A stretch of DNA of 64,000 nt from JALZMG01 sp963844175. Lineage in GTDB: Bacteria; Actinomycetota; Acidimicrobiia; Acidimicrobiales; Ilumatobacteraceae. Positions 16,626-25,223 of the stretch are shown one piece after another (positions within the stretch are counted from its first letter, which is position 1; each line of letters begins with the position of its first letter). Under the pieces are notes generated by a model. The model saw only the letters and a list, made by a program, of their open reading frames with translations, was not told the DNA's origin and ran no database searches. Made by a program: the position numbers and the translations under genes. The stretch covers positions 124,001 through 188,000 of the forward strand of contig CAWJNE010000021.1 in assembly GCA_963844175.1 (NCBI GenBank), given 5' to 3'.

Positions 16626-17996
16626 ATGCTGGAATCCACGCCGCCGGGGCGATCTGCGAAGCAGCGCGGGGCATACCCGACCCCGCCCTGGCTGGTCGAC
16701 GAGCTCGTCCGGCACGCCCTCGGTCCGGTGACGCCCGGCCAGCGCGTCGTGGTGCTCGATCCGGCGTGCGGCGACGGCCGGTTCCTCGCCGCCGCCGACG
16801 GTCTGCTGCGCGCCGCCGGCGCGGTCCCGGTCCTGCGGGGTGTCGACATCGACCCGTCGGCGCTGGCGTGCGCCCGGCGCCACCTCGCCACCGCCGAGCT
16901 CGTCCTCGCCGACGCCCTCGGGGACGGCGTCGACGCCCTGGCGCCCGGATCGGCCGACGTCGTGCTGGGCAACCCGCCGTTCCTCTCGCCGCTCGCCGCC
17001 ACGACGGCGCGCCGCGGCGCCAGCGCGCACGGCGGCGGGCCGTACGCCGACACCGCCGCCGAGTTCCTCGTCCTGGCCGTCAGGACGGCGCGGCCCGACG
17101 GTGGTCGCGTGGGGTTGGTCCTCCCCCAGTCGCTGCTCGCCGCCCGCGACGCCGGCCCGGTCCGCGCCGAGGTCGATCGCCTGGCCACGATGACCTGGTC
17201 GTGGTGGTCGCCGCGCCAGGCGTTCGACGGCGCCAACGTCCTCGTGTGCGCCCTGGCCTTCGAGCGGCGGACCAGTGCCGGTCCGGCCGCCGCCCCGTGG
17301 ACCGACGTGGTCACCGGCTCCCTCGGCGTGCCGGCGCTGCCGGCGCTGTGGACGGACGGTCGGCTGGTCGACCGGGCCCGCCTGACGGCCAACTTCCGTG
17401 ACCAGTACTACGGGCTCGTCCCGGCCGTCGTGGACGGCGGCACCGGCGCACCGCTGATCACCAGCGGCCTGATCGACCCGGGGCGTTGCTACTGGGGTGG
17501 GCGGCCGATCACGTTCGCCCGGCGCCGGCTCGCGTGCCCAACCGTCGAGCGGGACCTGCTCTCCGCACCGATGCAGCGATGGGCCGACAGCCTCCTGGTC
17601 CCCAAGGTGCTCATCGCCAACCAGAGCCGGGCGATCGAGGCGGTGGTCGACGAGACCGGGTCGTGGCTGCCGGGGGTGCCCGTGATCACTGCCCGGCCGG
17701 TCGACCCGCCCGCGGCATGGGAGGTGGCGGCCGTGCTGACCTCGCCCGTGGCATCGGCGTGGGCATGGCGCCGGGCCGCCGGGACCGGGCGCTCCGCCAA
17801 CAGCCTGCGCCTCGGGCCGCGCTGGCTGGCCGAGCTCCCGTGGCCGGGCGGGCCACTGCAAGCGGCTGTCGCTGCGCTCCGGGCCGGGGACATCGCCGCC
17901 ACCGGACGAGCGGTGAGCGCGGCCTACGGCCTCGATCCGGCGACGGCACCGACGACCGAGCTGCACGGCTGGTGGGCTCGGAACCTCCCGAGATGA
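16626..17996 (+). CDS. Orphan N6-adenine DNA methyltransferase-like protein
   Basis: 456 aa. AdoMet-binding motif I is VLDPACGDGRFLAAA (about residues 38-52) and the catalytic motif IV is NPPF (VVLGNPPFLSPL, about residue 116). RVGLVLPQSLLAARDAG is the usual following helix, and the C-terminal half resembles the target-recognition part of type IIG/BREX-like methylases. No restriction endonuclease or other phage-defence gene lies nearby, so it is either a solitary regulatory methylase or the residue of a defence system. Confidence 0.72.
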   Translation: MLESTPPGRSAKQRGAYPTPPWLVDELVRHALGPVTPGQRVVVLDPACGDGRFLAAADGLLRAAGAVPVLRGVDIDPSALACARRHLATAELVLADALGDGVDALAPGSADVVLGNPPFLSPLAATTARRGASAHGGGPYADTAAEFLVLAVRTARPDGGRVGLVLPQSLLAARDAGPVRAEVDRLATMTWSWWSPRQAFDGANVLVCALAFERRTSAGPAAAPWTDVVTGSLGVPALPALWTDGRLVDRARLTANFRDQYYGLVPAVVDGGTGAPLITSGLIDPGRCYWGGRPITFARRRLACPTVERDLLSAPMQRWADSLLVPKVLIANQSRAIEAVVDETGSWLPGVPVITARPVDPPAAWEVAAVLTSPVASAWAWRRAAGTGRSANSLRLGPRWLAELPWPGGPLQAAVAALRAGDIAATGRAVSAAYGLDPATAPTTELHGWWARNLPR

Positions 17997-18034
17997 CGTT
18001 GGAGCGGGAACCGTCGCTGCCAGACTGCCGCCCG

Positions 18035-18580
18035 ATGAAGACCCGCCGGACCACCCCGCGCGCCATCGGCGTCCTCGCCCCGATCCTCCTGGCCATCGCC
18101 GCGTGTGGCGGCGGGGACGGCGATGACAGCGGCGGCGGGGACGGCGGCGGCGACGGGCCCAACCTCGCCGAAGCGGCGGCCGGGCGGGACATCGCCGCCC
18201 GCAGCGGCTGCGCCGGCTGTCACGGCGCCAACGGCGAAGGCGGCGTCGGGCCCCCCTGGATCGGCCTGCTGGGCAGCGAGGTGGAGCTGAGCGACGGGAC
18301 GACGGTCGTCGCCGACCGCGAGTACCTGACCGCGTCGATCAAGACCCCGGACGCTCAGAAGGTCGCTGGGTACCCGGTGGCGATGCCCGTGAACCAGCTG
18401 TCGGACGATGACATCGCCAAGGTCGTCGCCTACATCGAGACGCTCGCCGAGGGCGCGCCGCCGACCTCCGCCGGCGGACCGACCGCACCGACCATCCCGG
18501 TCGCCACCGCGGCGCCCGGTGCCACGGCACCGACCGTGCCGGTGGCCACGGCCGCGCCGAGCACTGTCCCGGGCGGATGA
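18035..18580 (+). CDS. Cytochrome c-domain lipoprotein
   Basis: 181 aa with a lipoprotein signal (LAPILLAIAACGGG), one heme c site SGCAGCHGANGEGG, the axial methionine candidate in VAMPVNQLSDDDI, and a Pro/Thr/Ala-rich tail (APTIPVATAAPGATA, repeated) that may span the cell wall. The domain resembles the c-type domain at the end of CuA oxidase subunit II. The ATG at 18035 is preferred over an ATG at 17993 because the signal sequence begins there. The stop overlaps the SCO1 start. Confidence 0.83.
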   Translation: MKTRRTTPRAIGVLAPILLAIAACGGGDGDDSGGGDGGGDGPNLAEAAAGRDIAARSGCAGCHGANGEGGVGPPWIGLLGSEVELSDGTTVVADREYLTASIKTPDAQKVAGYPVAMPVNQLSDDDIAKVVAYIETLAEGAPPTSAGGPTAPTIPVATAAPGATAPTVPVATAAPSTVPGG

Positions 18581-19167
18581 TCCGGCGGGCGCTCGCGCTC
18601 GCCGGCCTTGGCATCACCGTTGCCACGGCTGGCTGCGGCGGTGATCGGGAGCTGGTCGGACTGACCCGCGACCCTGCACCTCAGGTGGACGCCGTCACCC
18701 TGCCGGACGTCAGCCGCGACGGGGCCCCGTTCGAGCTGCGCGCCGAGCCGGGTGGGCTGCTGGTCGTCTACTTCGGCTACACGAACTGTCCCGACATCTG
18801 TCCGACCACGATGGCCGACCTGGCACGCGCGGTGGACGACCTCGGCGACGACGCCGACCGCGTCGACGTGGCGATGGTGACCGTCGACCCCGATCGCGAC
18901 ACCGACGTGCTGGCGGACTACGTCGACGACTTCGTCGCTGGCGGGCACGCCTTGGCCACCGCTGACAGCGCCGCCCTGCGCTCGGTGGCCGAATCGTTCG
19001 GCGTGACCTACGACGTGCGCACGGCGCCCGATGGTGACGTCGAGGTCGGCCACAGCAGCTACCTCTTCGGCGTCGACGCCAGCGGGATGCTCGTCGTGAC
19101 CTGGCCGTTCGGCACCTCCGCCGACGACCTGGCGGCGGATCTGGACTCGTTGCTCGACGACGCCTGA
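18577..19167 (+). CDS. SCO1/SenC-family copper chaperone lipoprotein
   Basis: 196 aa. The lipobox is TVATAGCGGD; the thioredoxin-fold copper site is YFGYTNCPDICPTTM (Cys-x3-Cys) and the third ligand His is in VGHSSYLFG. SCO proteins insert copper into CuA of cytochrome c oxidase together with PCuAC. ATGA overlap with the cytochrome gene. With the PCuAC and TlpA-like genes 3 kb upstream it makes a split oxidase-maturation set. Confidence 0.9.
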   Translation: MIRRALALAGLGITVATAGCGGDRELVGLTRDPAPQVDAVTLPDVSRDGAPFELRAEPGGLLVVYFGYTNCPDICPTTMADLARAVDDLGDDADRVDVAMVTVDPDRDTDVLADYVDDFVAGGHALATADSAALRSVAESFGVTYDVRTAPDGDVEVGHSSYLFGVDASGMLVVTWPFGTSADDLAADLDSLLDDA

Positions 19168-19211
19168 GCCATCGCCGCGAAGGCGTCGGCGGGTTTCCTA
19201 CAGTCACGCCC

Positions 19212-20357
19212 GTGCGTCGGGGCTTCGCCGGGATCGTCAGTGGCGTCACGGTCGTCGCCGCGGTGCTGTCACTCGGCGTGGCCGGCGGGCGGGCGGCGTC
19301 GCCCGAGGCCGCCGGAGCTGCGGCGCCGGCCGGGGTGGCGCCCCCCGGGTACCCCGAGCAGCCAGACGGTGTGCCGTTCCCAACCGACGCGTGGTCCATG
19401 GCTCCGCTCCCCGCCGGCATCGACGGCTCGATCATCGACGCCGCCGTTGACCGGGCGTTCGGCGCACCGGACGCCGTGAACCGCGTCCAGTCCCTGGTCG
19501 TGGTCCAGGGCGGACGGATCGTCTACGAGCGCTACCACCCGCTCGACGGCCCAGGCAAGCAGTACGACTCGTTCTCGGTGGCCAAGAGCTTCACGTCGGC
19601 GCTCATCGGGCTGCTGATCAGCGACGGGCTGCTCGAGCTCGACGCCCCGCCGGACGTCGACGCCTGGTCCACCGCCGGCGATCCCCGCCAGGCGATCACG
19701 CTGCGCCAACTGCTGCAGATGAGCAGCGGTCTGGAGTGGACGGAGGACTTCTCCACCGGGTCACCGGTGCTGCAGGCCATCACCGCGCCGAACTCGGCGG
19801 ACTTCGTCGCCCAGCTCCCGCTGGAGTTCGAACCGGGGACCGTGTTCGAGTACTCCACGGGCACGACGATGCTGCTGGCCGGAATCGCCGCCGACGCTCT
19901 CGGTGGTTGCCAGCAGGCCAAGGACTACCTCAACGAGCGCCTGCTCGATCCGATCGGCATCACGACGGACACGTTGCTGAGCGACGCCAGCGGATGCTGG
20001 TTCGGTGGGCTCGGCGCCAACATGTCGTCGCGCGACTTCGCCCGGTTCGGTTTGCTCTACCTGCGCGGCGGGTTCTGGGACGGCACCGCGCTGCTCCCAG
20101 TGGGCTGGGTCGACGAGTCGCGCACGCCCTCGCCGGTCAACTCGGGCTACGTCCTGCAGTGGTGGATCGAGTCGCCGGAGGTGTTCGCCGCCCGCGGCTT
20201 GTTCGGCCAGCGGATCTACGTCGTGCCTGGGAAGGACCTCGTCGTCGTGACGAACTCGACCGCCGGCGGCGATCCGTACCGGCTGGCCCAGGTCGTGCTG
20301 GCGGTGTTCGGGATCGGCGAGCTCCCGCCCGACGCGGTCCTGCCGCCCAGCCGCTAG
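19212..20357 (+). CDS. Exported serine hydrolase of the beta-lactamase / 6-aminohexanoate-oligomer hydrolase family
   Basis: 381 aa with a signal peptide (VTVVAAVLSLGVAGGRAA). The SxxK motif is SVAKSFTSAL and the catalytic Tyr is in VFEYSTGTTMLLAG, the EYSTG form typical of NylB-type hydrolases rather than YSN of class C beta-lactamases. TYVVPGKDLVVVTNSTAGG-like end strands are present. Substrate unknown: an amide, ester or peptide. A TACAGT box ends 7 nt before the GTG start, suggesting a leaderless transcript. Confidence 0.82.
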   Translation: MRRGFAGIVSGVTVVAAVLSLGVAGGRAASPEAAGAAAPAGVAPPGYPEQPDGVPFPTDAWSMAPLPAGIDGSIIDAAVDRAFGAPDAVNRVQSLVVVQGGRIVYERYHPLDGPGKQYDSFSVAKSFTSALIGLLISDGLLELDAPPDVDAWSTAGDPRQAITLRQLLQMSSGLEWTEDFSTGSPVLQAITAPNSADFVAQLPLEFEPGTVFEYSTGTTMLLAGIAADALGGCQQAKDYLNERLLDPIGITTDTLLSDASGCWFGGLGANMSSRDFARFGLLYLRGGFWDGTALLPVGWVDESRTPSPVNSGYVLQWWIESPEVFAARGLFGQRIYVVPGKDLVVVTNSTAGGDPYRLAQVVLAVFGIGELPPDAVLPPSR

Positions 20358-20361
20358 GCCG

Positions 20362-21202
20362 TCAGCCCTCGGCGGCGGCGGCCCACAAGCCCTCGACGTG
20401 GTTGGCCACGCCGCTGGGGCTCATGCCGCCGACGGCCCTCGTCGACAGTTCGACCACGAACGCCGACGTGCCGTCGAAGGTGGCGTTCTGGAACTGGGTG
20501 ACGTTGCCAGTGCAACCCCCGGGCCCGCAGTCCACCGTCGAGACGGCGTACCCGACCTCAGCGGCGTACGCCGTGAGCACGTCGGGCTCGGCGACGCCGT
20601 CCTGGGTGGCCCGATCGACCACCGGGCCGACGGCGTGGTACCAGACGGTCACCCGGGGCTGGATCTCGGTGAGGAAGGCGGCCACCGACTGGGTCTCCGG
20701 CTCGCTGAGCGGCGACGGACCAGCGCAGTTGAGCGGGAACGCGGCGCAGTCGATCGGCTGCCAGTTGACCGGCCAGTTGCGGTTGAGGTCGACGCCGGCG
20801 GCGTTCGTCTCGTAGTTGATGGCGTTGCCGTCCGGGTTGATCGTCGGGATGACCCACACGTCCAACCCGGCCGGGATGGCCGCCGAGTCGCGCACGTGCT
20901 CGACGATCTCGATGCCGGCCTGCTCATCACCGTGGATCGAGCCGACGGTCAGCACGACCTTGCCGCCGGGCGTGCCGAGCCGGTAGGCGTTGATCGGTCG
21001 GCCCTCGATGCTCGTGCCGACCTGGCGTGTCTCGATGACGCGGCGGGCCGGGCGGCTCGCAGCCGGGATCGCACTGGACGATCAACAACGGCATGGCCAG
21101 GAGGCCGCCGGCGGCGTACCGGCGCAGCCGGTGGCGGGCCGTGGCAACGGTGCGGGTGATGGGGCGCAACGAGCGACTCCTCGTGATCTGGCCGCCGCCC
21201 AT
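20362..21202 (-). pseudogene. Secreted M14 zinc carboxypeptidase, frameshifted
   Basis: The catalytic part is intact in one frame: RRVIETRQVGTSIEGRPINA, the zinc motif SIHGDEQAG (H and E), the substrate-binding GVDLNRNWP, the zinc His in VWYHAVGP and the general-base Glu in FVVELST. Its only possible starts fall inside this domain. The signal peptide (RRYAAGGLLAMPLLIVQCDPG) lies just upstream in another frame, so one base has been gained or lost between 21040 and 21081. This is either a sequencing indel or a dead gene. Full length would be about 280 aa. Confidence 0.72.
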
Positions 21203-21262
21203 CGGTGCGAACGTAGGGCACTGGGCGTGCGGCCGATCGGCCAAACCGCGCTTCGCCCGCGG

Positions 21263-21979
21263 TCAGCCGAGGTTGGTGCGGGCCACGAAGCGCTCGGCGA
21301 CGGCGCCATCGCCGACGACGTCGACCGAGTCGAGCCGCTGGCGGCGCCACAGCACCATCAACAGATCGTGGGCCGGGCCGCGGATGGCGGCGTCCCCCTT
21401 GGCGTGTTCGCGGGTGACGACGTCGTCTCGGACGACCCACTCGCCGGAGACGTCGGTGCAGTGCAGGTGCACGCTGCCGCCGACCGGCGGCTCGTCGGCC
21501 TTGGCCTGCGGCCGGAAGTGCTCGAGGAACTCGTCGATCCCGTCCGCCGCCAGCGTCGGGTCGAGGCGGTGGTCGCGCCCGGCGGCCTGCTCGGCGTCGA
21601 CCCGGTGGACGGCGGTCTCGTGGGCCACCCGGCGGAGCACGAACCCGACGTCCTGACGGGACGTCCACGTCCAGACGGGCGTCGACGGCTCGGTGCGCTC
21701 GAGCGCATCGGCCAAGCGCGCCGCTGAGCCCTCGGCGAACTGCAGCAGCTCGGCGCTGTCGGCAGGGCGGTCCGGCTGGCGGTAGGTCTGGGGGTCGGTC
21801 ATCCGCTCGGCGACGACGGTGCCCCAGAAGTCGTCGACCTCGCCGATGTGCCAGACGAGGTCGTCGGTCGTCCAGCCGGGACAGCTGGGCACGGCGGCGT
21901 CCGGACCGGCCTGGCGGACGGCATCGAGGAGGGCGGCCGAGTCGGCGCGCAACGACTCGAGGTACTGCTCGTCGTCCAT
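21263..21979 (-). CDS. Mycothiol-dependent maleylpyruvate isomerase-type DinB-superfamily protein
   Basis: 238 aa of the actinobacterial TIGR03083-like family. The N-terminal four-helix metal-binding fold shows VPSCPGWTTDDLVWHIGEVDD and RRVAHETAVHRVDAE, giving the three histidines expected to bind the divalent metal. The C-terminal domain is the MDMPI_C type (GGSVHLHCTDVSGEWVV; GPAHDLLMVLWRR). The family uses mycothiol as cofactor or as leaving group; the substrate is not predictable. TAGGCT lies 7 nt before the ATG. Confidence 0.8.
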   Translation of the reverse strand: MDDEQYLESLRADSAALLDAVRQAGPDAAVPSCPGWTTDDLVWHIGEVDDFWGTVVAERMTDPQTYRQPDRPADSAELLQFAEGSAARLADALERTEPSTPVWTWTSRQDVGFVLRRVAHETAVHRVDAEQAAGRDHRLDPTLAADGIDEFLEHFRPQAKADEPPVGGSVHLHCTDVSGEWVVRDDVVTREHAKGDAAIRGPAHDLLMVLWRRQRLDSVDVVGDGAVAERFVARTNLG

Positions 21980-21988
21980 GCGACGAGC

Positions 21989-22723
21989 CTATGGACGGGG
22001 TGTCACCCGCAGCGCGGCGGGGAGCTGGTCGATCGATGCCAGCTCGTCGAGGTCCTCGTCGTGGTCGACGTGCTCGTGCTCCCACAGCAGCGGGTAGGGG
22101 ATGTGCACGGCGTGGGCGCCGAGGGCGAGCACGGGGAGGATGTCGCTGCGCACCGAGTTGCCGACCATGCAGAACCGCTGCGGAGCGACGCCGATGACGT
22201 CCAGGATGCGGGCGTACGTCTCGACGTCCTTCTCCAGCACCACCTCGACGTGGTGGAAGTGGTGGGCCAGCCCGGACGTGGTGATCTTGCGCATCTGGTG
22301 GACCAGGTCGCCCTTGGTGATCAGCACCAGCTGGTGGTCGTGGCTGAGGTCGGCGAGGACCTCCGGCACATGGGGCAGCAGGCGGACCCGCTCCGTGAGC
22401 ATCGCCGTGCCGAAGTCGAGGAGCTGCCCGATCACCGCCGGCGGCACCCCGTCCTCGGTGACGGTCAGCGCAGCGCGCACCATCGACAACGTGAACGCCT
22501 TGACGCCATAGCCGGCGATCGGCAGTTGCTCGCGCTCGGTGGCGCGCAGCGCAGCGGCGACGTCCACGCCGTCAGGGGCGTACGGCGTCACGAGTTCGAC
22601 GAACCGGGCCTCGACGTCGACGAACGAGTCCTCGCTGTGCCACAGAGTGTCGTCGGCGTCGAGCCCGATGACGTCGAACCGCGGCCCCACGGCGGCGGTG
22701 TGCAGCGATGGTGCGGCGGCCAT
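21989..22723 (-). CDS. HAD-superfamily hydrolase
   Basis: 244 aa. The nucleophile motif is VIGLDADDTLW (Asp22, Asp24); motif II Thr/Lys are in LVLITKGDLVHQ, and motif IV is CMVGNSVRSDILP. A helical cap lies between residues 30 and 120. It belongs to the YjjG/pyrophosphatase-like HAD group; substrate unknown. The ATG overlaps the stop of the HTH gene (TGATG), so the two are translated together. Confidence 0.83.
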   Translation of the reverse strand: MAAAPSLHTAAVGPRFDVIGLDADDTLWHSEDSFVDVEARFVELVTPYAPDGVDVAAALRATEREQLPIAGYGVKAFTLSMVRAALTVTEDGVPPAVIGQLLDFGTAMLTERVRLLPHVPEVLADLSHDHQLVLITKGDLVHQMRKITTSGLAHHFHHVEVVLEKDVETYARILDVIGVAPQRFCMVGNSVRSDILPVLALGAHAVHIPYPLLWEHEHVDHDEDLDELASIDQLPAALRVTPRP

Positions 22724-23118
22724 CACCGGTGGATGGCGTTGAGGTAGTTGTAGACGGTGATCCGGCTGACGCCCATCGCATCGGCCACTTGCTCGACGGC
22801 CCGCCGCAGCGTGAAGGCGCCGCGCTCGTCGAGCAACCGGACGGCGCGCTGCTTGTCCTCCCGGTCCAGGTCGGGCAGCCGACCGCCGAGCTCGACCTCG
22901 ACGGTGTCGATCAGTCGGTCCAGCGCTCCGTGCAGCGGCGGCATCCGCACGGCGGCGACGACCCGCCCGTCCCACACCAGCGGTACGTCGCTGAGCTCCT
23001 GCCGATCGGGCGGGACCACCGTGGCGCCCACGGCGTCGAGCACCGGTTGGACGGCGACGATCAGCGGGTGGACGTCGCCCTCGCGTCGGCTCGTTCGTTC
23101 GACGACTCGATCGCTCAT
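22723..23118 (-). CDS. Small HTH regulator (DauR/YheO-type C-terminal helix-turn-helix)
   Basis: 131 aa. The C-terminus (RAVEQVADAMGVSRITVYNY) is a clear helix-turn-helix ending right at the C-terminus, as in DauR/YheO proteins. The N-terminal domain lacks a full PAS-like YheO domain. The first 12 codons (MSDRVVERTSRR) come from a degenerate copy of the dispersed repeat, and no other start lies before the conserved part, so the gene appears to take its start codon from the repeat. It probably controls the coupled HAD gene or itself. Confidence 0.65.
   Translation of the reverse strand: MSDRVVERTSRREGDVHPLIVAVQPVLDAVGATVVPPDRQELSDVPLVWDGRVVAAVRMPPLHGALDRLIDTVEVELGGRLPDLDREDKQRAVRLLDERGAFTLRRAVEQVADAMGVSRITVYNYLNAIHR
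23089..23118. repeat. Degenerate copy E of the 54-bp repeat, covering a start codon
   Basis: The minus strand reads ATGAGCGATCGAGTCGTCGA, which matches the start of the other copies (ATGAGCGAGCGAGTCTTCGA) at 18 of 20 bases and continues with the CGAACGAACG direct-repeat feature. The distal half of the element is not recognisable. A second GTGAGCGAGCG fragment lies at 23172-23182. Confidence 0.5.
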
Positions 23119-23192
23119 GCAGCAGCCTGTTCGCTCGCACAGTCTGGCTGGTGCCTGGTTGGTCGGCCCGGACGCTCGCTCACGAGGTCGCC

Positions 23193-23433
23193 TCAGGCTG
23201 CCGGAAGCTTGGCGATGTTGAGGGACACGTGCGTGGCGCCGTTGGCGAACGCCGCTCGGGCGATGGCCGACAGCACATCGGGCATGGTGGCCGAGTCGAG
23301 CGCGACACGTGGAACCGAACGGCCCGAACTCCACCTCGCCGCCGGCGGCGCGTGCTGCATCGACTGCCGCCGTGACGTGTGGACCCGGCCGACCCTCGAC
23401 GAACGGCTCGACGGTGAACTCCAGCTCGTGCAC
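23193..23433 (-). pseudogene. MTH1187/YqgV-family thiamine-binding-like protein, frameshifted
   Basis: The first half in one frame reads HELEFTVEPFVEGRPGPHV ... AARAAGGEVEFGPFGST; the second half in another reads VALDSATMPDVLSAIARAAF ... GATHVSLNIAKL, ending TGA at 23193. Joined, they give the ~80-aa ferredoxin-like fold of the MTH1187 family, which binds thiamine or related ligands. The 241-nt span is one base more than a whole number of codons, so a single extra base lies near 23305-23312. The gene is too short to be called as one ORF. Confidence 0.68.
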
Positions 23434-23471
23434 GCCCGCAGCGTACGGCCGGGTCCGCTGACGCGACCCCG

Positions 23472-23744
23472 CTACAACGCCATGGCCTGGTGCAGTGCCG
23501 TCGCCCTCGTCGAGCACTCGTTGCCGGCGGCGTCGAACGCCGTCATCAACCGCCCCAACGCAGGCCGGAAGGACGAGTGCCACTCGCCCTCGAACCGGTC
23601 GCGCGCCGGGCCCTGCCACGCCGTGTTGGCCAGGGCGTTGGTGACCGTCGAGATCAACGCCTCGATCTCACCCGGCTTCGTGCGCAGCTGGTCGCCGAGC
23701 TGGTGCAGCTGGTCGACGTCGGCCCCGATGATCCCTGCGGACAT
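23472..23744 (-). CDS. WXG100-family protein
   Basis: 90 aa, predicted helix-hairpin-helix with the turn motif TAWQGPARDRF (the W-x-G signature). MSAGIIGADVDQLHQLGDQL is the first amphipathic helix and GRLMTAFDAAGNECSTRATA the second. Such proteins are exported by type VII secretion as dimers. No partner, EccC ATPase or toxin lies in this window. A strong GAGGAGG ribosome-binding site is 6-8 nt before the ATG, unlike the many leaderless neighbours, fitting a highly translated protein. Confidence 0.85.
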   Translation of the reverse strand: MSAGIIGADVDQLHQLGDQLRTKPGEIEALISTVTNALANTAWQGPARDRFEGEWHSSFRPALGRLMTAFDAAGNECSTRATALHQAMAL

Positions 23745-23897
23745 GGTCGTTCCTCCTCGTCCCGACGCGCGGCCGGCTACCCCTCATGGGTGTCGCCGGA
23801 CAGCGGAAGCGGAACGGGTCGATCTGATCGACCCGGGCGCCCGCACCGGCACGGTGGCGAGTGACCGGCGCCGGCGGGTGCTGCCTACCATGAACCG

Positions 23898-25142
23898 ATG
23901 ACGTCCACCTCCGAGATCGCCGTCGCCGACCTGCGCGAAGAGGCCGAGGAGCTCGTGCCGCCGACGGTCGAACTGCGCCGCACGCTGCATAGTTGGCCCG
24001 AGATCGGCAACGATCTGCCGAACACGCGCGACCACGTGCTCGAAGCGCTGGAGGGGCTTCCGCTCGACGTCACCGGCCACGAGTCGACGACCGGGGTCGC
24101 CGCCCTGCTGACCGGTGGTCGCCCGGGGCCGACGATCCTGCTGCGTGGCGACATGGACGCCCTCCCCTTGCACGAGGACACCGACCTCGACTTCACGTCA
24201 CGCGTCGACGGGGCGATGCATGCCTGCGGCCACGACACCCACACGGCGATGCTCGCCGGGGCGGCGAAGCTGCTGTCGGCCCACAAGGACGAGCTGGCCG
24301 GGCGGGTGCTGTTCATGTTCCAGCCCGGCGAGGAGGGCCACCACGGCGCCAAGTTCATGCTCGAGGAGGGGCTGCTCGACGTGCCCGCCTTGGCCGACGG
24401 GACGCCGTCGCCGGTCTCCCGGGCGTTCGCCATCCACATCACGTCGTCGTTGCCGGCGGGGTGGATGAGCTGCCGGGCCGGGGCGAGCATGGCCTCGGCC
24501 GACACGCTGCGCATCACCGTCACCGGCAAGGGCGGCCACGCCAGCGAGCCGTTCCGCGCGCTCGACCCGATCCCCGTGGCCTGCGAGATGGTCCAGGCGC
24601 TGCAGATGATGGTCACGCGCTCCGTCGACGTCTTCGACCCGACCGTCGTGACCGTCGGGCGGATCTCGGCCGGCACCACCAGCAACGTCATCCCCGAGAC
24701 GGCCGAGATCGAGGGCACGATCCGTGCCGTCAGCGAGAAGACTCGCAGCCGGGTGCACGACGGCATCCGCCGGGTGGTCGACGGCATCGCCGCCGCCCAC
24801 GGTTGCTCGGTCGACGTCGCCATCGAGGCCGGCTACCCGGTCACGGTCAACGACGACGACGTCGCCGGGTCCGTGCTCGGCATCGCCGCCGAGGTGTTGG
24901 GCACCGACAAGGTGGTGCGCCAGCCGCACCCGGTGATGGGTGCGGAGGACTGGAGCTACGTGCTCCAGCAGGTGCCCGGGGCGATGATGTTCCTCGGCGG
25001 CACCGGCGACGGCCGCAACCCCGCGACGGCGCCGCCGAACCACTCCAACCGCGTCACGTTCGACGAGTCGGCGATGGTCGACGGCATCGCCGTCTACTCC
25101 GCCGTCGCCCTCCAGCACCTCGGCATCACCCCGATCGACTGA
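23898..25142 (+). CDS. M20D-family amidohydrolase
   Basis: 414 aa. Metal ligands and catalytic residues: RGDMDALPLHE, MHACGHDTHTAM (Cys, His, Asp), QPGEEGHHGAKFM (the EE pair) and a C-terminal His in PPNHSNRVTFDE. The dimerisation domain is in the middle (ITVTGKGGHASEPFRALDPI). Family members remove acyl groups from amino acids or hippurate-like substrates, including IAA conjugates. TACCAT lies 5 nt before the ATG. It converges on the mannosidase gene. Confidence 0.85.
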   Translation: MTSTSEIAVADLREEAEELVPPTVELRRTLHSWPEIGNDLPNTRDHVLEALEGLPLDVTGHESTTGVAALLTGGRPGPTILLRGDMDALPLHEDTDLDFTSRVDGAMHACGHDTHTAMLAGAAKLLSAHKDELAGRVLFMFQPGEEGHHGAKFMLEEGLLDVPALADGTPSPVSRAFAIHITSSLPAGWMSCRAGASMASADTLRITVTGKGGHASEPFRALDPIPVACEMVQALQMMVTRSVDVFDPTVVTVGRISAGTTSNVIPETAEIEGTIRAVSEKTRSRVHDGIRRVVDGIAAAHGCSVDVAIEAGYPVTVNDDDVAGSVLGIAAEVLGTDKVVRQPHPVMGAEDWSYVLQQVPGAMMFLGGTGDGRNPATAPPNHSNRVTFDESAMVDGIAVYSAVALQHLGITPID

Positions 25143-25149
25143 CGCCAAC

Positions 25150-25219
25150 CTGGGCGCGGACGTTCTCGAGATCGGGAACCTCCGCGCCCAGATGACGCTC
25201 TGAGAACATCCGCGCCCAG
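25150..25219. terminator. Inverted repeat with internal third copy between convergent genes
   Basis: The arms CTGGGCGCGGACGTTCTC (25150-25167) and GAGAACATCCGCGCCCAG (25202-25219) are complementary at 17 of 18 positions. The loop holds a third copy of the same unit (25176-25194) in direct orientation to the second arm, 28 bp away. It lies between the convergent M20 and GH38 genes and could end both transcripts; alternative pairings could form because of the extra copy. Confidence 0.6.
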
Positions 25220-25223
25220 ATGG

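Noticed and set aside
16626..17996. A restriction-modification or phage-defence island
   Set aside because: Flanking genes are coaA and cytochrome maturation genes; no nuclease, helicase or integrase is present.
23472..23744. A type VII secretion locus around the WXG100 gene
   Set aside because: No EccC, EccB, EccD, mycosin or toxin gene lies in the surrounding 20 kb; the protein is solitary.
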